The notes: generated by a model from the sequence alone, not told the origin. A stretch of DNA of 64,000 bases from Enterobacter genomosp. O (GCF_001022965.1 NZ_LECZ01000025.1:310001-374000), one strand, 5' to 3'. Shown: positions 39,360-51,162, counted from the stretch's first letter. Numbers and translations are program-made.

Positions 39360-39387
39360 ATATTACTGATTTAAGAATTCAGCGCAA
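39360..39387 (-). promoter_or_regulatory. predicted promoter of the tRNA-Lys unit
   Basis: On the minus strand, TTGCGC (39387-39382) is 16 bp before TAATAT (39365-39360), followed by the GC-rich discriminator GCCGCCG, typical of stable RNA promoters. Confidence 0.55.
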
Positions 39388-39435
39388 CAAAAATTTCGAT
39401 GAAGATCACTTAACTGCTTAGTAATCATGCTGCAC

Positions 39436-39461
39436 GACCAGAAATAACGCGATTTCTGGTC
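39436..39461. repeat. perfect 10-bp inverted repeat after cpoB
   Basis: GACCAGAAAT and ATTTCTGGTC pair around AACGCG, directly downstream of cpoB. There is no T run, so it is more likely an RNA-stabilising or rho-assisted 3' hairpin than an intrinsic terminator. Confidence 0.6.
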
Positions 39462-39470
39462 ATGCGATAA

Positions 39471-40265
39471 TCATCCCATCGAATTCAGACGTTTTTGCGC
39501 CTGCTTAGCACCTTCGGTACCCGGGAATTTTGCAACCACCTGCTGATAAACCGCTTTGGCTTTCGCAGTGTCGCCTTTGTCCTGCATGATAACGCCCACT
39601 TTGTACATCGCATCAGGCGCTTTTGGCGATTTCGGGTAGTTTTTCACCACGGAGGCAAAATAAAACGCCGCATCGTCCTTTTTACCCTTGTTGTAATTCA
39701 GCTGACCGAGCCAGTAATTCGCATTTGGCTGATAAGTGGAATCAGGGTATTTCTTAACAAAGCTCTGAAACGCAGCAAGCGCCTCATCCTGACGAGATTG
39801 ATCCTGCACCAGGGCAATGGCAGCGTTGTAATCCGTATTCGCGTCACCGCTCTGTACAGGCGCGCCTGTTGAAGCAGACGCATCCGCTGCCGGTGCAGAT
39901 GTCGCCGCACCGCTCTGATCGCCCGCTGCTGGCTGTGCTTGTGCTGCACCACCACCGCTGCTCAGGCTATCTATCTGCAACAAGATTTGCTTTTGACGTT
40001 CCACAACCTGGTTAAGCTGATACTGGCTTTCCTGAATCTGTCCGCGGAGAGAGTCAATATCGCTTTGGTTATCAGAAAGTTGTTGCTGGAGTTGGGTTAA
40101 AAGCTGGCTGTGAGCGTTAGAAATACGCTCGAGTTGAGTGACCCGGTCTTCTACCGAGCCTGAGCCGACACTACTGATTGGTGCCTGAGCAAAAGCGGCC
40201 CAGGGGGCCGCTATTCCAACCAGTAACGACAGACTCAACAGATGATGTCTGAAGTTACTGCTCAT
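39471..40265 (-). CDS. cpoB: cell division coordinator CpoB (YbgF)
   Basis: 264 residues. A signal peptide ends near AFA-QAPISS (about residue 26). A coiled-coil trimerisation region follows (VEDRVTQLERISNAHSQLL to about residue 100), then a Gln/Ala/Ser-rich linker and a C-terminal TPR domain (YNAAIALVQ to the end). CpoB links the Tol system to peptidoglycan synthesis by PBP1B during division. It is the last gene of the tol-pal cluster, nine bases after pal. Confidence 0.95.
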   Translation of the reverse strand: MSSNFRHHLLSLSLLVGIAAPWAAFAQAPISSVGSGSVEDRVTQLERISNAHSQLLTQLQQQLSDNQSDIDSLRGQIQESQYQLNQVVERQKQILLQIDSLSSGGGAAQAQPAAGDQSGAATSAPAADASASTGAPVQSGDANTDYNAAIALVQDQSRQDEALAAFQSFVKKYPDSTYQPNANYWLGQLNYNKGKKDDAAFYFASVVKNYPKSPKAPDAMYKVGVIMQDKGDTAKAKAVYQQVVAKFPGTEGAKQAQKRLNSMG

Positions 40266-40274
40266 GCAATTCTC

Positions 40275-40820
<546 letters not shown>

Positions 40821-40831
40821 TTAATTATTAT

Positions 40832-42124
40832 TTACAGATACGGCGACCAGGCAGGTGATTTTACCTGTCCATCAGTTGCCGGAATACGCGCTTTGAAACG
40901 CCCATCTGTAGAAACCAGATTCAGCACAGATCCCATCCCCTGAGAAGAGCTGTAGATTACCATAGTGCCGTTAGGTGCCAGACTTGGCGTTTCATCCAGG
41001 AACGTTGACGACAGAACTTGAACGCCACCCGCTACCAGATCTTGTTTGGCAATGTGCTGCTGCCCACCGTTGGAGCTCACCATTACCATAAATTTACCGT
41101 CGCTGCTCACGTCTGAGTTCTGGTTCTGAGAACCTTCCCAGGAAATACGCTGTGGAGCACCGCCGTTAATGTTCACTTTATAGATTTGTGGACGGCCTGC
41201 CTGGTCAGAGGTAAATGCCAGGTTTTGACTGTCCGGGAACCATGATGGTTCGGTGTTGTTGCTACGACCATCGGTCACCTGACGGATCTGGCCAGAGCCA
41301 ATGTCCATCACGTACAGGTTCAGGCTACCAGTTTTAGACAGCGCAAAGGCCAGTTTAGACCCGTCCGGAGAGAACGAAGGTGCACCGTTGTGACGAGGGA
41401 ACGACGCCACCTGACGAACAGCACCGTTAGCCAGCGTCTGGATAACCAGCGCAGAACGTCCGCTTTCGAAGGTTACGTAGGCCAGTTTAGATCCATCCGG
41501 AGACCAGGCTGGAGACATCAGAGGCTGGGAAGAACGTTTCACCAGGAACTGATTGTAGCCGTCGTAGTCAGATACGCGCAGCTCATACGGGAACTGACCA
41601 CCGTTGGTCTGGACCACATAAGCAATACGAGTACGGAATGCACCTTTGATGCCGGTCAGTTTTTCGAATACCGCATCGCTGGCGGCGTGTGCCGCATAGC
41701 GCAGGTACTGTTTAGTGACCTTGTAAGAGTTCTGTGCCAGAACGGTACCTGGTGCGCCGCCGGTATCAACCAGCTGCCAGGCCACGTTGTAAGAACCGTC
41801 CGGGTTAGGGGTAACCTGACCCACAACCACGGCATCAATACCCAGTGCTGACCATGCCGCAGGCTGTACTTCCTGCGCGCTACCCGGCTGCTGAGGCAGG
41901 CGAGAACGATCTAACGGGTTGAATTTACCGCTGTTACGCAGGTCAGCCGCCACGATGCCACCGGCATCTTCAGGTGCAGCGCCAGGACCGGCCCACTGGA
42001 ACGGAACAACACCGATTGGGCGTGCCGAGTCCACCCCCTGGGTGATCTCGATACGTACTTCTGCGTGCAGTACTGCTGCCCACAGCATTAAAAAACCAAA
42101 TGCTACACGTAATGCCTGCTTCAT
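40832..42124 (-). CDS. tolB: Tol-Pal system periplasmic protein TolB
   Basis: 430 residues. A signal peptide ([18 protein letters not shown]) is cut near residue 21 before EVRIEI. An N-terminal mixed domain is followed by a six-bladed beta-propeller, shown by repeats such as [31 protein letters not shown] and [15 protein letters not shown]. The propeller binds Pal; the N-terminal strand binds TolA. Two ATGs are adjacent; the second (42124) is better spaced from GGGAG. Confidence 0.97.
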   Translation of the reverse strand: MKQALRVAFGFLMLWAAVLHAEVRIEITQGVDSARPIGVVPFQWAGPGAAPEDAGGIVAADLRNSGKFNPLDRSRLPQQPGSAQEVQPAAWSALGIDAVVVGQVTPNPDGSYNVAWQLVDTGGAPGTVLAQNSYKVTKQYLRYAAHAASDAVFEKLTGIKGAFRTRIAYVVQTNGGQFPYELRVSDYDGYNQFLVKRSSQPLMSPAWSPDGSKLAYVTFESGRSALVIQTLANGAVRQVASFPRHNGAPSFSPDGSKLAFALSKTGSLNLYVMDIGSGQIRQVTDGRSNNTEPSWFPDSQNLAFTSDQAGRPQIYKVNINGGAPQRISWEGSQNQNSDVSSDGKFMVMVSSNGGQQHIAKQDLVAGGVQVLSSTFLDETPSLAPNGTMVIYSSSQGMGSVLNLVSTDGRFKARIPATDGQVKSPAWSPYL

Positions 42125-42227
42125 CATATCTCCCTTATCCGGGTAACCTTACCCACGATAATTTAGCAGAATGTTAACAAACTCAAATAGACAAAACTAC
42201 CCGAACCCTGTGACTAAACCTGGTCTA

Positions 42228-42254
42228 TTTTTCCCCGTTTGCACGGGGAAAATG
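42228..42254. repeat. hairpin in the tolA-tolB spacer
   Basis: TTTTCCCCGT and ACGGGGAAAA form an inverted repeat with a very short loop, just after the tolA stop. There is no T run on either strand, so it is probably not an intrinsic terminator but may set tolB expression or mRNA stability. Confidence 0.5.
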
Positions 42255-42258
42255 TAAC

Positions 42259-43551
42259 TTAGGGTTTGAAGTCCAGCGGTGCATTTTTGAATGTTTCATA
42301 CACAGCCTGAGAAGGTGGTTTAGGGAACTTCGTCATTCTATTGGTTGCAGCTAGCATCTGCTGACAGAATGCATCGTCCCCCCCCTCCGACTTGACGCCA
42401 AGAATAGTGCCATCAGAACCAATGTTGACACGCAAGGTACACGTTTTACCTTTATAGGTATCCCAGTCATACAGATGACCACGAATGGCTGACTGCACCT
42501 GTGAGATGTACGAAGCAATCTCAGCCTGAGAAGCACCGCCTTGCCCTTGCTTATTTCCTTTAGCAGGAGATGAGCCGCCTGCGCTACCACTTGTCGTGCC
42601 TTTCGGCGCATTCTTACCAGAACTCAGGTCGCCCAATAGATCGTCCACACCGGCAGCAGCTGCGGCTTTTTCAGCAGCGGCAGCCTTTTTCGCAGCCGCT
42701 TTTTCAGCCGCGGCTTTCTTATCGGCAGCGGCCTTCTCTGCTGCAGCTTTTTTATCAGCAGCGGCTTTTTCTGCTGCTGCCGCTTTTTCTGCCGCAGCTT
42801 TCTCAGCAGCAGCCGCTTTCTTCGCAGCCTCGGCAGCAGCTTTCTTCTCTGCTTCCTGAGCGGCTTTCTTCGCGGCTTCTGCTTCAGCTTTCTTCTGAGC
42901 GTCAGCAGCGGCTTTCGCTTCGGCTTTCTTCTGAGCATCAGCAGCCGCTTTCTTCGCAGCTTCCGCTTCGGCTTTCTTCTGGGCATCAGCAGCGGCTTTT
43001 TTCGCGGCTTCCGCTTCAGCTTGCTTCTGAGCATCAGCAGCCGCTTTCTTCGCCGCTTCGGCCGCTAATTTTGCCTGGGCATCAGCCTGCGCTTTGGCGT
43101 CCGCTGCGGCTTTTGCAGCCGCCTCTTCCGCCTGCTTCTGCTGTTGCTGGGCTTGTTTCGCTGCGGCTTCCGCTTGTTTCTGCTGTTCTGCCTGCTCTTT
43201 CGCGGCTTCCTGCGCCTGCAAACGTTCTTTCTCAAGCTGCTTCAGACGCTCCTGCTCGGCGGCCTGCTTTTCACGCAGTTCTTCCGCTTGCTGTTGCGAC
43301 TGTTTTTCACGCTGCTCTTCAGCCCGTTTTGCACTCGCCTTCTGCTGTTGTTGGCGATTATAGTTCTGTACTACCGCACCGGGATCCACCATCACGGCGT
43401 CAATGGAAGACCCTCCACCGCCGCCGGCTGATGCATCAATGTGCTCATCGAACGAACTCCAGATCAGCGCTGCAAAGAGAATAACGTGCAGCACTGCGGA
43501 GACGATTATCGCTCGCTTAAGCTTGTCGTTCTGTTCGGTTGCCTTTGACAC
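42259..43551 (-). CDS. tolA: Tol-Pal system inner-membrane protein TolA
   Basis: 430 residues (E. coli 421). One N-terminal transmembrane helix (about 14-34, with the SHLS-like SAVLHVILF) anchors it to TolQR. A long Ala/Lys/Glu-rich helical domain II (about 70-300) is built of repeats such as KKAAADAQKKAEAEAA. The C-terminal globular domain III (about 335-430) has the two Cys residues in GKTCTLRV and DAFCQQM. It spans the periplasm, contacts TolB/Pal, and is used by group A colicins and filamentous phages. Confidence 0.96.
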   Translation of the reverse strand: MSKATEQNDKLKRAIIVSAVLHVILFAALIWSSFDEHIDASAGGGGGSSIDAVMVDPGAVVQNYNRQQQQKASAKRAEEQREKQSQQQAEELREKQAAEQERLKQLEKERLQAQEAAKEQAEQQKQAEAAAKQAQQQQKQAEEAAAKAAADAKAQADAQAKLAAEAAKKAAADAQKQAEAEAAKKAAADAQKKAEAEAAKKAAADAQKKAEAKAAADAQKKAEAEAAKKAAQEAEKKAAAEAAKKAAAAEKAAAEKAAAAEKAAADKKAAAEKAAADKKAAAEKAAAKKAAAAEKAAAAAGVDDLLGDLSSGKNAPKGTTSGSAGGSSPAKGNKQGQGGASQAEIASYISQVQSAIRGHLYDWDTYKGKTCTLRVNIGSDGTILGVKSEGGDDAFCQQMLAATNRMTKFPKPPSQAVYETFKNAPLDFKP

Positions 43552-43579
43552 TATCGGTTCCCAAAAACTACGCGGATGA

Positions 43580-44008
43580 TCAAATAGGTTGAGTCATTAA
43601 GCCAACTGACTTAACACCCGCACTATGTAGCAAGTTCAGCGCTTTAATAATTTCATCGTATGGTACGTCTTTCGCGCCACCGATTAAGAAGACCGTTTTC
43701 GGATTTGACTCCAGGCGACGCTGCGCTTCAGCAATGACCTGCTCGGGCGGAAGCTGATCCATACGATCTTTTTCTACCACTACGCTGTATTGCCCTACGC
43801 CGGAAACCTCAATGATAACCGGAGGATCGTCATTGGTGCTCACCGCCTGTGATTCTGTCGCATCCGGCAGATCCACTTCCACACTCTGGGTAATGATTGG
43901 CGCTGTCGCCATAAAGATCAGCAGCAGTACCAACAGAACGTCCAGCAGTGGAACGATATTGATTTCGGACTTGAGCTCGCGACGACCTCGTCCACGCGAT
44001 CTGGCCAT
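43580..44008 (-). CDS. tolR: Tol-Pal system protein TolR
   Basis: 142 residues, ExbD/TolR family. A single transmembrane helix (about 18-40, VPLLDVLLVLLLIFMATAPI) carries the proton-path Asp near residue 23. The periplasmic part (about 45-142) binds peptidoglycan when activated. Three bases separate it from tolQ. With TolQ it forms the proton-driven motor that energises TolA. Confidence 0.96.
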   Translation of the reverse strand: MARSRGRGRRELKSEINIVPLLDVLLVLLLIFMATAPIITQSVEVDLPDATESQAVSTNDDPPVIIEVSGVGQYSVVVEKDRMDQLPPEQVIAEAQRRLESNPKTVFLIGGAKDVPYDEIIKALNLLHSAGVKSVGLMTQPI

Positions 44009-44011
44009 GGT

Positions 44012-45105
<1,094 letters not shown>

Positions 45106-45253
45106 TTTACATCCCAGTAATGCAACAAAAGTTAGAGCTTTTAAACTTCGCTACTATACGCGCGGGAATGATGGTTTGGAATGGGAGAAAGTAAACGGAG
45201 AGTAAATTTTTATGGGCTCGGGTAAGCCCATAACGTTAACGGACATTTCTTAT

Positions 45254-45544
45254 TCAGAAGAAGAAGAAAATCAAACCGGCGAGAAGCACCAGATCGGCAA
45301 TGAGCGGGCAAAAAATCCCCTGCCAGTGAACGGCTTTCGGACGAAAGCCCACGCCGTGGATCACACCTGCGCACACCGCCCACATAATGAGGAAGCCGTG
45401 CCAGATTTCAAGCTCGCTGGTTTTCGCTGCAAAGCGCGAAGGGTCCCAGAAGATACAACCTGCCAGCAGTAATGCCATCACTAAAGAAAGCGCCCGTAAC
45501 GGGCGCTTATCCATTACCGCGTAAAGTTTCGCGATAATATTCAT
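45254..45544 (-). CDS. ybgE: cyd operon protein YbgE
   Basis: 96 residues (E. coli 97). Three hydrophobic segments are visible (ALSLVMALLLAGCIF, GFLIMWAVCAGVIHGVG, and a C-terminal LVLLAGLIFFFF). The RPLRALS and DPSRFAAKTSELEIWHG motifs are characteristic. It is conserved in cydABX operons but its function is unproven. Its ATG overlaps the cydX stop by one base (TAATG). Confidence 0.93.
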   Translation of the reverse strand: MNIIAKLYAVMDKRPLRALSLVMALLLAGCIFWDPSRFAAKTSELEIWHGFLIMWAVCAGVIHGVGFRPKAVHWQGIFCPLIADLVLLAGLIFFFF

Positions 45545-45657
45545 TAGTGTTTTTCTTCACCCGCTTTGGTCGCTTCCACGTGCTCAAGCGCCAGGGCAGT
45601 GATGACACCAAATGCACAGGCAAGAAGCGTCCCTAAAATCCATGCGAAATACCACAT
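45544..45657 (-). CDS. cydX: cytochrome bd-I small subunit CydX
   Basis: A 37-residue protein starting MWYFAWILGTLLACAFGV, one transmembrane helix with a short polar tail (EATKAGEEKH). It matches E. coli CydX in length. CydX stabilises the haem groups of cytochrome bd-I and is needed for full oxidase activity. GGAG lies before the ATG. It sits between cydB (14 bp upstream) and ybgE, with which it shares a TAATG stop-start. Confidence 0.95.
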   Translation of the reverse strand: MWYFAWILGTLLACAFGVITALALEHVEATKAGEEKH

Positions 45658-45671
45658 ATTCAGCTCCTTAC

Positions 45672-46811
45672 TTAGTACATAGAGTGGGTGTTGCTTTCGA
45701 TATGTTCTTTAGTGATACGACCGAACATTTTCCAGTAACACCAGATGGTGTAGGCCAGAACAATCGGAACGAACACGCAAGCAACATACGTCATCAGGTT
45801 CAGCGTCATATGGCTGGAGGTCGCATCCCACATGGTCAGGCTAGCATTCAGCATGGTGCTGGATGGCATGACGAATGGGAACATTGCGATACCCGCCGTC
45901 AGGATGATGCACGCCAGCGTCAGTGAAGAGAACACGAACGCCAGAGCGCCTTTCTCCAGACGAGACGTCAGCACGGTCAGCAGCGGCAGCAACACGCCCA
46001 GAGCAGGAATAGCCCACAGCACTGGCGTCGTGTTGAAGTTCACCAGCCATGCACCCGCCTGACGCGCCACTTCTTTGGTCAGCGGATTAGACGGCGCAGT
46101 GTGGTTGATAGCAGACGTCACTACGTAACCATCAATGCCGTACACCACCCACACACCGGCCAGGGCGAAGCAGACCAGCGTAACCAGCGCAGCAACCTGA
46201 GCCGTCGCGCGAGAGCGCAGGTGCAGTTCACCCACAGTACGCATCTGCAGATAGGTGGCGCCCTGAGTGATGATCATCGCCACGCTCACAACACCGGCCA
46301 GCAGACCAAACGGGTTCAGCAGCTGGAAGAAGTTACCGGTGTAGTAAAGACGCATATATTCGTCCAGGTGGAACGGTACGCCCTGCAGCAGGTTACCGAA
46401 CGCCACGCCGATGACCAGCGGTGGAACGAAGCTACCGATGAAGATGCCCCAGTCCCACATGTTGCGCCAGCGGGTGTCTTCAATCTTGGAACGGTAGTCG
46501 AAACCGACCGGACGGAAGAATAAAGAGGCCAGCACCAGAATCATCGCCACGTAGAAACCGGAGAACGCAGCCGCGTAGACCATCGGCCAGGCAGCGAACA
46601 GCGCTCCGCCTGCGGTGATCAGCCACACCTGGTTACCGTCCCAGTGCGGGGCGATGGAGTTAATCATGATTCGACGCTCGGTGTCATTACGACCGAGGAA
46701 GCGGGTGAGCATCCCCACCCCCATGTCGAAACCATCCGTGACGGCAAAACCGATCAGCAGAACGCCGACCAACAGCCACCAGATAAAACGCAATACTTCA
46801 TAATCGATCAT
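45672..46811 (-). CDS. cydB: cytochrome bd-I ubiquinol oxidase subunit II CydB
   Basis: 379 residues with about eight to nine transmembrane helices; same length as in E. coli. With CydA and CydX it forms the high-affinity quinol oxidase used at low oxygen. Conserved segments include DGFDMGVGML near residue 25 and DGNQVWLITAGGALFAAWP near 58. It begins 15 bp after the cydA stop. Confidence 0.97.
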   Translation of the reverse strand: MIDYEVLRFIWWLLVGVLLIGFAVTDGFDMGVGMLTRFLGRNDTERRIMINSIAPHWDGNQVWLITAGGALFAAWPMVYAAAFSGFYVAMILVLASLFFRPVGFDYRSKIEDTRWRNMWDWGIFIGSFVPPLVIGVAFGNLLQGVPFHLDEYMRLYYTGNFFQLLNPFGLLAGVVSVAMIITQGATYLQMRTVGELHLRSRATAQVAALVTLVCFALAGVWVVYGIDGYVVTSAINHTAPSNPLTKEVARQAGAWLVNFNTTPVLWAIPALGVLLPLLTVLTSRLEKGALAFVFSSLTLACIILTAGIAMFPFVMPSSTMLNASLTMWDATSSHMTLNLMTYVACVFVPIVLAYTIWCYWKMFGRITKEHIESNTHSMY

Positions 46812-46826
46812 TTGATGACTCCTGTC

Positions 46827-48395
46827 TTAGCGTGCCGGCTGAGTAGTCGCAGTAGACTGCTCGTAGTGATAGCGACCGGTTTTCAGGCTGCTTGGGCCAA
46901 GGCGCGCGAACTTGAACATCAGGAACAGTTCAGCCACCAGGAACAGGGTGTACAGACCACAAATCAGCAGCATGGAGAAGATCAGGTCGCCTGCTGTCAG
47001 GGAGGAGTTCGCTACCGCCGTTGGCAGCACCTCACCAATCGCCCATGGCTGACGGCCATACTCCGCAACAAACCAGCCCGATTCGATCGCGATCCACGGT
47101 AGTGGAATACCGTACAGCGCGGTGCGCAGCAGCCATTTTTTCTCGCCGATGCGGTTACGAATCACGGACCAGAAGGACGCCGCAATGATCAGCAGCATGA
47201 TGATGCCGCAGCCCACCATGATACGGAATGCAAAGTACAGTGGCGCAACACGCGGAATGGAGTCTTTGGTGGCCATCTGGATTTGTGCTTCCGTCGCATC
47301 AGAAACGTTCGGGGTATAACGCTTCAGCAGCAGACCGTAACCCAGATCTTTCTTCACGGTGTTGAACTGGTCGCGAACAGCCTGGTCGGTAGAACCGGCA
47401 CGCAGCTGTTCCAGCAGAGAGTAGGCCTTCATACCGTTACGGATACGCTCTTCGTGCTGAACCATCAGCTCTTTCAGACCCGTCACCTGCTTATCAACTG
47501 AACGGGTTGCGATGATACCCAGCGCGTAAGGGATCTGAATAGCGAAGCGGTTTTCCTGCGCGTCCTGATCGGGAACACCGAACAGCGTAAAGGCAGCAGG
47601 TGCCGGTTGCGTTTCCCATTCGGCTTCGATGGCGGCCAGTTTGGTTTTCTGCACGTCACCCATTTCGTAACCGGATTCATCACCCAGAACGATAACAGAG
47701 AGGATTGCAGCCATACCGAAGCTTGCAGCGATAGCAAAGGAACGCTTAGCGAACGCGAAGTCGCGACCACGCAGCATGTAGTAAGAGCTGATGCCCAGTA
47801 CAAACATCGCGCCGCACACATAGCCAGAAGCTACGGTGTGAACGAATTTAACCTGTGCAACCGGGTTCAGGACCAGCTCAGCAAAGCTGACCATCTCCAT
47901 ACGCATGGTTTCGAAGTTGAAATCAGACGCGATTGGGTTCTGCATCCAGCCGTTCGCAACCAGGATCCACAGCGCGGACAGGTTCGAACCTAATGCAACC
48001 AGCCAGGTCACTGCCATATGCTGGACTTTACCCAGACGGTCCCAGCCGAAGAAGAACAGACCTACAAAGGTGGATTCGAGGAAGAAGGCCATCAGACCTT
48101 CAATGGCCAGCGGCGCACCGAAGATATCCCCTACATAGTGGGAATAATAAGACCAGTTAGTCCCGAACTGGAACTCCATGGTCAGACCGGTTGCCACGCC
48201 CAGTGCAAAGTTGATACCAAACAACTTGCCCCAGAACTTGGTCATATCTTTATAAATCTGTTTGCCGGAGAGAACGTATACCGTTTCCATGATGGCCAGC
48301 AGGAACGCCATACCGAGCGTTAGTGGCACAAACAGGAAGTGGTACATCGCGGTCAAGGCAAACTGTAAGCGCGACAGTTCGACTATATCTAACAT
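46827..48395 (-). CDS. cydA: cytochrome bd-I ubiquinol oxidase subunit I CydA
   Basis: 522 residues, inner membrane. Haem ligands known from E. coli are in place: His19 in AMYHFLFVP, His186 in KFVHTVASG and Met393 near the [11 protein letters not shown] segment. The quinol-binding Q-loop (about 240-380) includes [12 protein letters not shown]. Two adjacent ATGs occur; the second, 48395, is better spaced from AAGGAG and gives the E. coli N-terminus. Upstream lies a long regulatory region with an FNR-type dyad. Confidence 0.97.
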   Translation of the reverse strand: MLDIVELSRLQFALTAMYHFLFVPLTLGMAFLLAIMETVYVLSGKQIYKDMTKFWGKLFGINFALGVATGLTMEFQFGTNWSYYSHYVGDIFGAPLAIEGLMAFFLESTFVGLFFFGWDRLGKVQHMAVTWLVALGSNLSALWILVANGWMQNPIASDFNFETMRMEMVSFAELVLNPVAQVKFVHTVASGYVCGAMFVLGISSYYMLRGRDFAFAKRSFAIAASFGMAAILSVIVLGDESGYEMGDVQKTKLAAIEAEWETQPAPAAFTLFGVPDQDAQENRFAIQIPYALGIIATRSVDKQVTGLKELMVQHEERIRNGMKAYSLLEQLRAGSTDQAVRDQFNTVKKDLGYGLLLKRYTPNVSDATEAQIQMATKDSIPRVAPLYFAFRIMVGCGIIMLLIIAASFWSVIRNRIGEKKWLLRTALYGIPLPWIAIESGWFVAEYGRQPWAIGEVLPTAVANSSLTAGDLIFSMLLICGLYTLFLVAELFLMFKFARLGPSSLKTGRYHYEQSTATTQPAR

Positions 48396-48732
48396 CATGA
48401 CTCCTTGCTCATCGCATGAAGACTCCGAGAGTGAACCCCGTCAGAGAGAGATTCACACGCATGCCCCAATACAAATTATTCGCATCCTTGTCGTCGTTAT
48501 TATCCTGAAGGAGGATAAAAACGATGACGTGAGGTTACAAATACGTTAATAAAAAATTCAAATTGATCCCGCAAATATAATACGCTGCAAAACCCTTACA
48601 ATAAACAGGTTTTTATTGAATCATATTTACGTTTTTCGACGGCGATCAATTTATAGCAAAATTACCACTTTTCGGCCATTTTGATCGGGGACAATTTAGC
48701 GCCTTTTGGTGCGTTTTTCCAAACATTAAACA

Positions 48733-48746
48733 TTGATTTAAATCAA
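48733..48746. promoter_or_regulatory. FNR box upstream of cydA
   Basis: TTGATTTAAATCAA matches the FNR consensus TTGAT-N4-ATCAA exactly. FNR represses cydAB at very low oxygen in E. coli. It is about 340 bp before the cydA start codon. Confidence 0.7.
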
Positions 48747-49040
48747 AAACAATCAGTTATGTTAATTGTGTTTTGATGTGGTGAACATAGTAAAAACCAT
48801 GTTAAAGATATGTATATAAAATACAGGCTAGGTTATCGAATAGAGTGCTTAATATAAACAGAAGTGATTTCTATTAACTCAGGCAGTGCGGAATGGCTGA
48901 TTTATTCAGGACATAAATTTTAGTGCGTTTTACGTTTTTTTCCATCTGTTCTCTTTAAGTAAAATAAATAACAATAATTTTACCTTTTGGCTCTTACTAA
49001 TTAACACCAATTTGTGACTATTTCATGATGTCCGGCACGT

Positions 49041-49065
49041 AAAAAAAGGCCGCTTTTCAGCGGCC
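49041..49065 (-). terminator. rho-independent terminator of the sdh-suc operon
   Basis: On the minus strand GGCCGCT and AGCGGCC pair around GAAA and are followed by seven T residues. Confidence 0.93.
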
Positions 49066-49126
49066 AACCATGTCGAAACGGACATTTTTATACTGCAACG
49101 CCCCCCTTGCGGGGAGCAGAGAGGAC
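49041..49126 (-). ncRNA. sdhX: possible SdhX (RybD) sRNA from the sucD 3' UTR
   Basis: In E. coli the sdh-suc transcript end is processed by RNase E into the Hfq-binding sRNA SdhX. Here the 86 nt between the sucD stop and the terminator T run have the same layout: a short linker, a single-stranded A/T-rich part and a terminator hairpin with a long U tail. Sequence identity to E. coli SdhX could not be checked, so only position supports this. Confidence 0.45.
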
Positions 49127-49996
49127 TTACTTAATGATGGATTTCAGAGCTTCGCCGATATCCGCCAGGCTGCGAACGGTTTTCACACCTGCGGCTTCCA
49201 GCGCTGCAAATTTCTCATCAGCCGTACCTTTACCGCCGGCAATGATTGCGCCTGCGTGACCCATACGTTTACCTTTTGGTGCAGTCACGCCCGCGATGTA
49301 ACCGACAACAGGCTTGGTCACGTGTTCTTTGATGTAAGCAGCCGCTTCTTCTTCAGCGCTACCACCGATCTCACCGATCATGACGATCGCTTCGGTCTGC
49401 GGATCTTCCTGGAACAGCTTCAGGATGTCGATAAAGTTAGAACCCGGGATTGGGTCACCGCCGATGCCCACACAGGTGGACTGGCCGAAACCGTAATCGG
49501 TAGTCTGCTTAACCGCTTCATAGGTCAGCGTACCGGAACGGGAAACGATGCCCACTTTGCCCGGCTTGTGAATGTGACCCGGCATGATGCCGATTTTGCA
49601 TTCGCCCGGAGTGATAACGCCTGGGCAGTTCGGGCCGATCATGCGCACACCCGCTTCGTCCAGCTTCACTTTCACGGTCAGCATATCCAGCGTCGGGATG
49701 CCTTCAGTGATGGTGATGATCAGTTTGATACCCGCGTCGATCGCTTCCAGAATGGAGTCTTTGCAGAACGGTGCCGGAACGTAGATAACGGTCGCGGTTG
49801 CGCCCGTCGCTTCTACGGCTTCACGCACGGTGTTAAACACCGGCAGGCCCAGGTGCGTGGTGCCGCCTTTACCTGGCGTAACGCCGCCAACCATCTGCGT
49901 ACCGTAGGCAATTGCCTGTTCGGAGTGGAAAGTCCCCTGGCTACCGGTGAAGCCCTGGCAGATAACCTTGGTATCTTTATTAATTAAAACTGACAT
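49127..49996 (-). CDS. sucD: succinyl-CoA synthetase alpha subunit SucD
   Basis: 289 residues. It forms succinate and ATP from succinyl-CoA with SucC. The N-terminal CoA-binding Rossmann domain begins [16 protein letters not shown], and the phosphohistidine lies in [13 protein letters not shown] (His about 246). The ATG overlaps the sucC stop by one base (TAATG). Last gene of sdhCDAB-sucABCD. Confidence 0.97.
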   Translation of the reverse strand: MSVLINKDTKVICQGFTGSQGTFHSEQAIAYGTQMVGGVTPGKGGTTHLGLPVFNTVREAVEATGATATVIYVPAPFCKDSILEAIDAGIKLIITITEGIPTLDMLTVKVKLDEAGVRMIGPNCPGVITPGECKIGIMPGHIHKPGKVGIVSRSGTLTYEAVKQTTDYGFGQSTCVGIGGDPIPGSNFIDILKLFQEDPQTEAIVMIGEIGGSAEEEAAAYIKEHVTKPVVGYIAGVTAPKGKRMGHAGAIIAGGKGTADEKFAALEAAGVKTVRSLADIGEALKSIIK

Positions 49997-51162
49997 TATT
50001 TCCCCTCCACTGCGGCAACAACCTGCTGAGCTGCATCCGTCAGACTTTTCGCTGCAATAATATTCAGGCCGCTGTCAGCCAGTTTTTTCGCGCCAAGTTC
50101 AGCGTTGTTACCTTCCAGACGTACGACAACCGGAACGTTAACGCCCACTTCTTCTACCGCACCGATGATACCGTCAGCAATCAGGTCGCAACGTACGATG
50201 CCGCCAAAGATGTTCACCAGAACAGCTTTTACGTTGTCGTCAGAGAGGATGATTTTGAACGCTTCGGTTACGCGCTCTTTGGTTGCGCCACCGCCTACGT
50301 CGAGGAAGTTCGCTGGCTCACCGCCGTGCAGCTTAACGATGTCCATGGTGCCCATTGCCAGGCCCGCGCCGTTAACCATGCAGCCGATGTTGCCATCCAG
50401 TGCAACGTAGTTAAGTTCCCACTGTGCAGCCTGCGCTTCACGCGGGTCTTCCTGTGACTGGTCGCGCATTTCGCGCAGATCGGACTGGCGGAACAGTGCG
50501 TTGCCGTCAGCGCCCAGCTTGCCGTCGAGGCAGATCAGGTCGCCCTGGGTGGTGATCACCAGCGGGTTAATCTCGATCAGCGCCAGATCGCGCTCCAGGA
50601 AGATATTTGCCAGACCCATGAAGATCTTGGTGAACTGCTGAACCAGCTTGCCTTCCAGACCCAGTTTAAACGCCAGCTCGCGACCCTGGTAAGGCATTGG
50701 GCCTGCCAGCGGATCGATAGCCACTTTGTGGATCAGGTGCGGGGTCTCTTCCGCCACTTTTTCAATTTCCACGCCGCCTTCGGTAGACGCCATGAACACT
50801 ACGCGACGGGAGCTACGGTCAACGACCGCGCCGAGGTACAGTTCTTTAGCAATGTCGGTTGCCGCTTCCACCAGGATCTGGTTAACCGGCTGGCCGTTCG
50901 CATCCGTCTGATAGGTCACCAGACGTTTGCCGAGCCAATGTTCAGCAAAAGCGCGGATCTCTTCTTTGCTCTTAACAACCTTCACACCGCCCGCTTTACC
51001 ACGGCCACCAGCGTGAACCTGACATTTAACTACCCAAGGGCCGGCACCGATTTTAGATGCAGCTTCTTCTGCTTCACGCGGGGTAGTACAGGCATAACCC
51101 ACCGGAGCCGGTAAGCCATACCGGGCAAACAGCTGTTTGGCCTGATATTCATGTAAGTTCAT
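49996..51162 (-). CDS. sucC: succinyl-CoA synthetase beta subunit SucC
   Basis: 388 residues, the same as E. coli. An ATP-grasp domain (N-terminal about 240 residues, with [17 protein letters not shown]) binds nucleotide, and a C-terminal domain with [14 protein letters not shown] contacts CoA/phosphate. It is separated from sucB by 96 bp containing a strong stem-loop, and fused by TAATG overlap to sucD. Confidence 0.97.
   Translation of the reverse strand: MNLHEYQAKQLFARYGLPAPVGYACTTPREAEEAASKIGAGPWVVKCQVHAGGRGKAGGVKVVKSKEEIRAFAEHWLGKRLVTYQTDANGQPVNQILVEAATDIAKELYLGAVVDRSSRRVVFMASTEGGVEIEKVAEETPHLIHKVAIDPLAGPMPYQGRELAFKLGLEGKLVQQFTKIFMGLANIFLERDLALIEINPLVITTQGDLICLDGKLGADGNALFRQSDLREMRDQSQEDPREAQAAQWELNYVALDGNIGCMVNGAGLAMGTMDIVKLHGGEPANFLDVGGGATKERVTEAFKIILSDDNVKAVLVNIFGGIVRCDLIADGIIGAVEEVGVNVPVVVRLEGNNAELGAKKLADSGLNIIAAKSLTDAAQQVVAAVEGK

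Larger units (their letters stand above)
48396..49126. other. long intergenic region between cydA and sucD
   Basis: About 730 bp. The cydA side is A/T-rich, with an FNR-type site at 48733-48746 and several TTAA-rich stretches that could be ArcA targets. The sucD side holds the suc operon terminator. No gene is supported. In E. coli this position carries mngR, mngA and mngB, none of which is present. Confidence 0.6.

Noticed and set aside
42570..43484. 304-codon Leu/Ser/Gln-rich frame opposite tolA
   Set aside because: It mirrors the repetitive TolA stalk; the low-complexity composition is a direct result of the Ala/Lys codons on the other strand.
45213..45230. Hairpin TGGGCT-N6-AGCCCA after ybgE
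   Set aside because: Short stem and no T run on the minus strand, so a terminator call is not justified.
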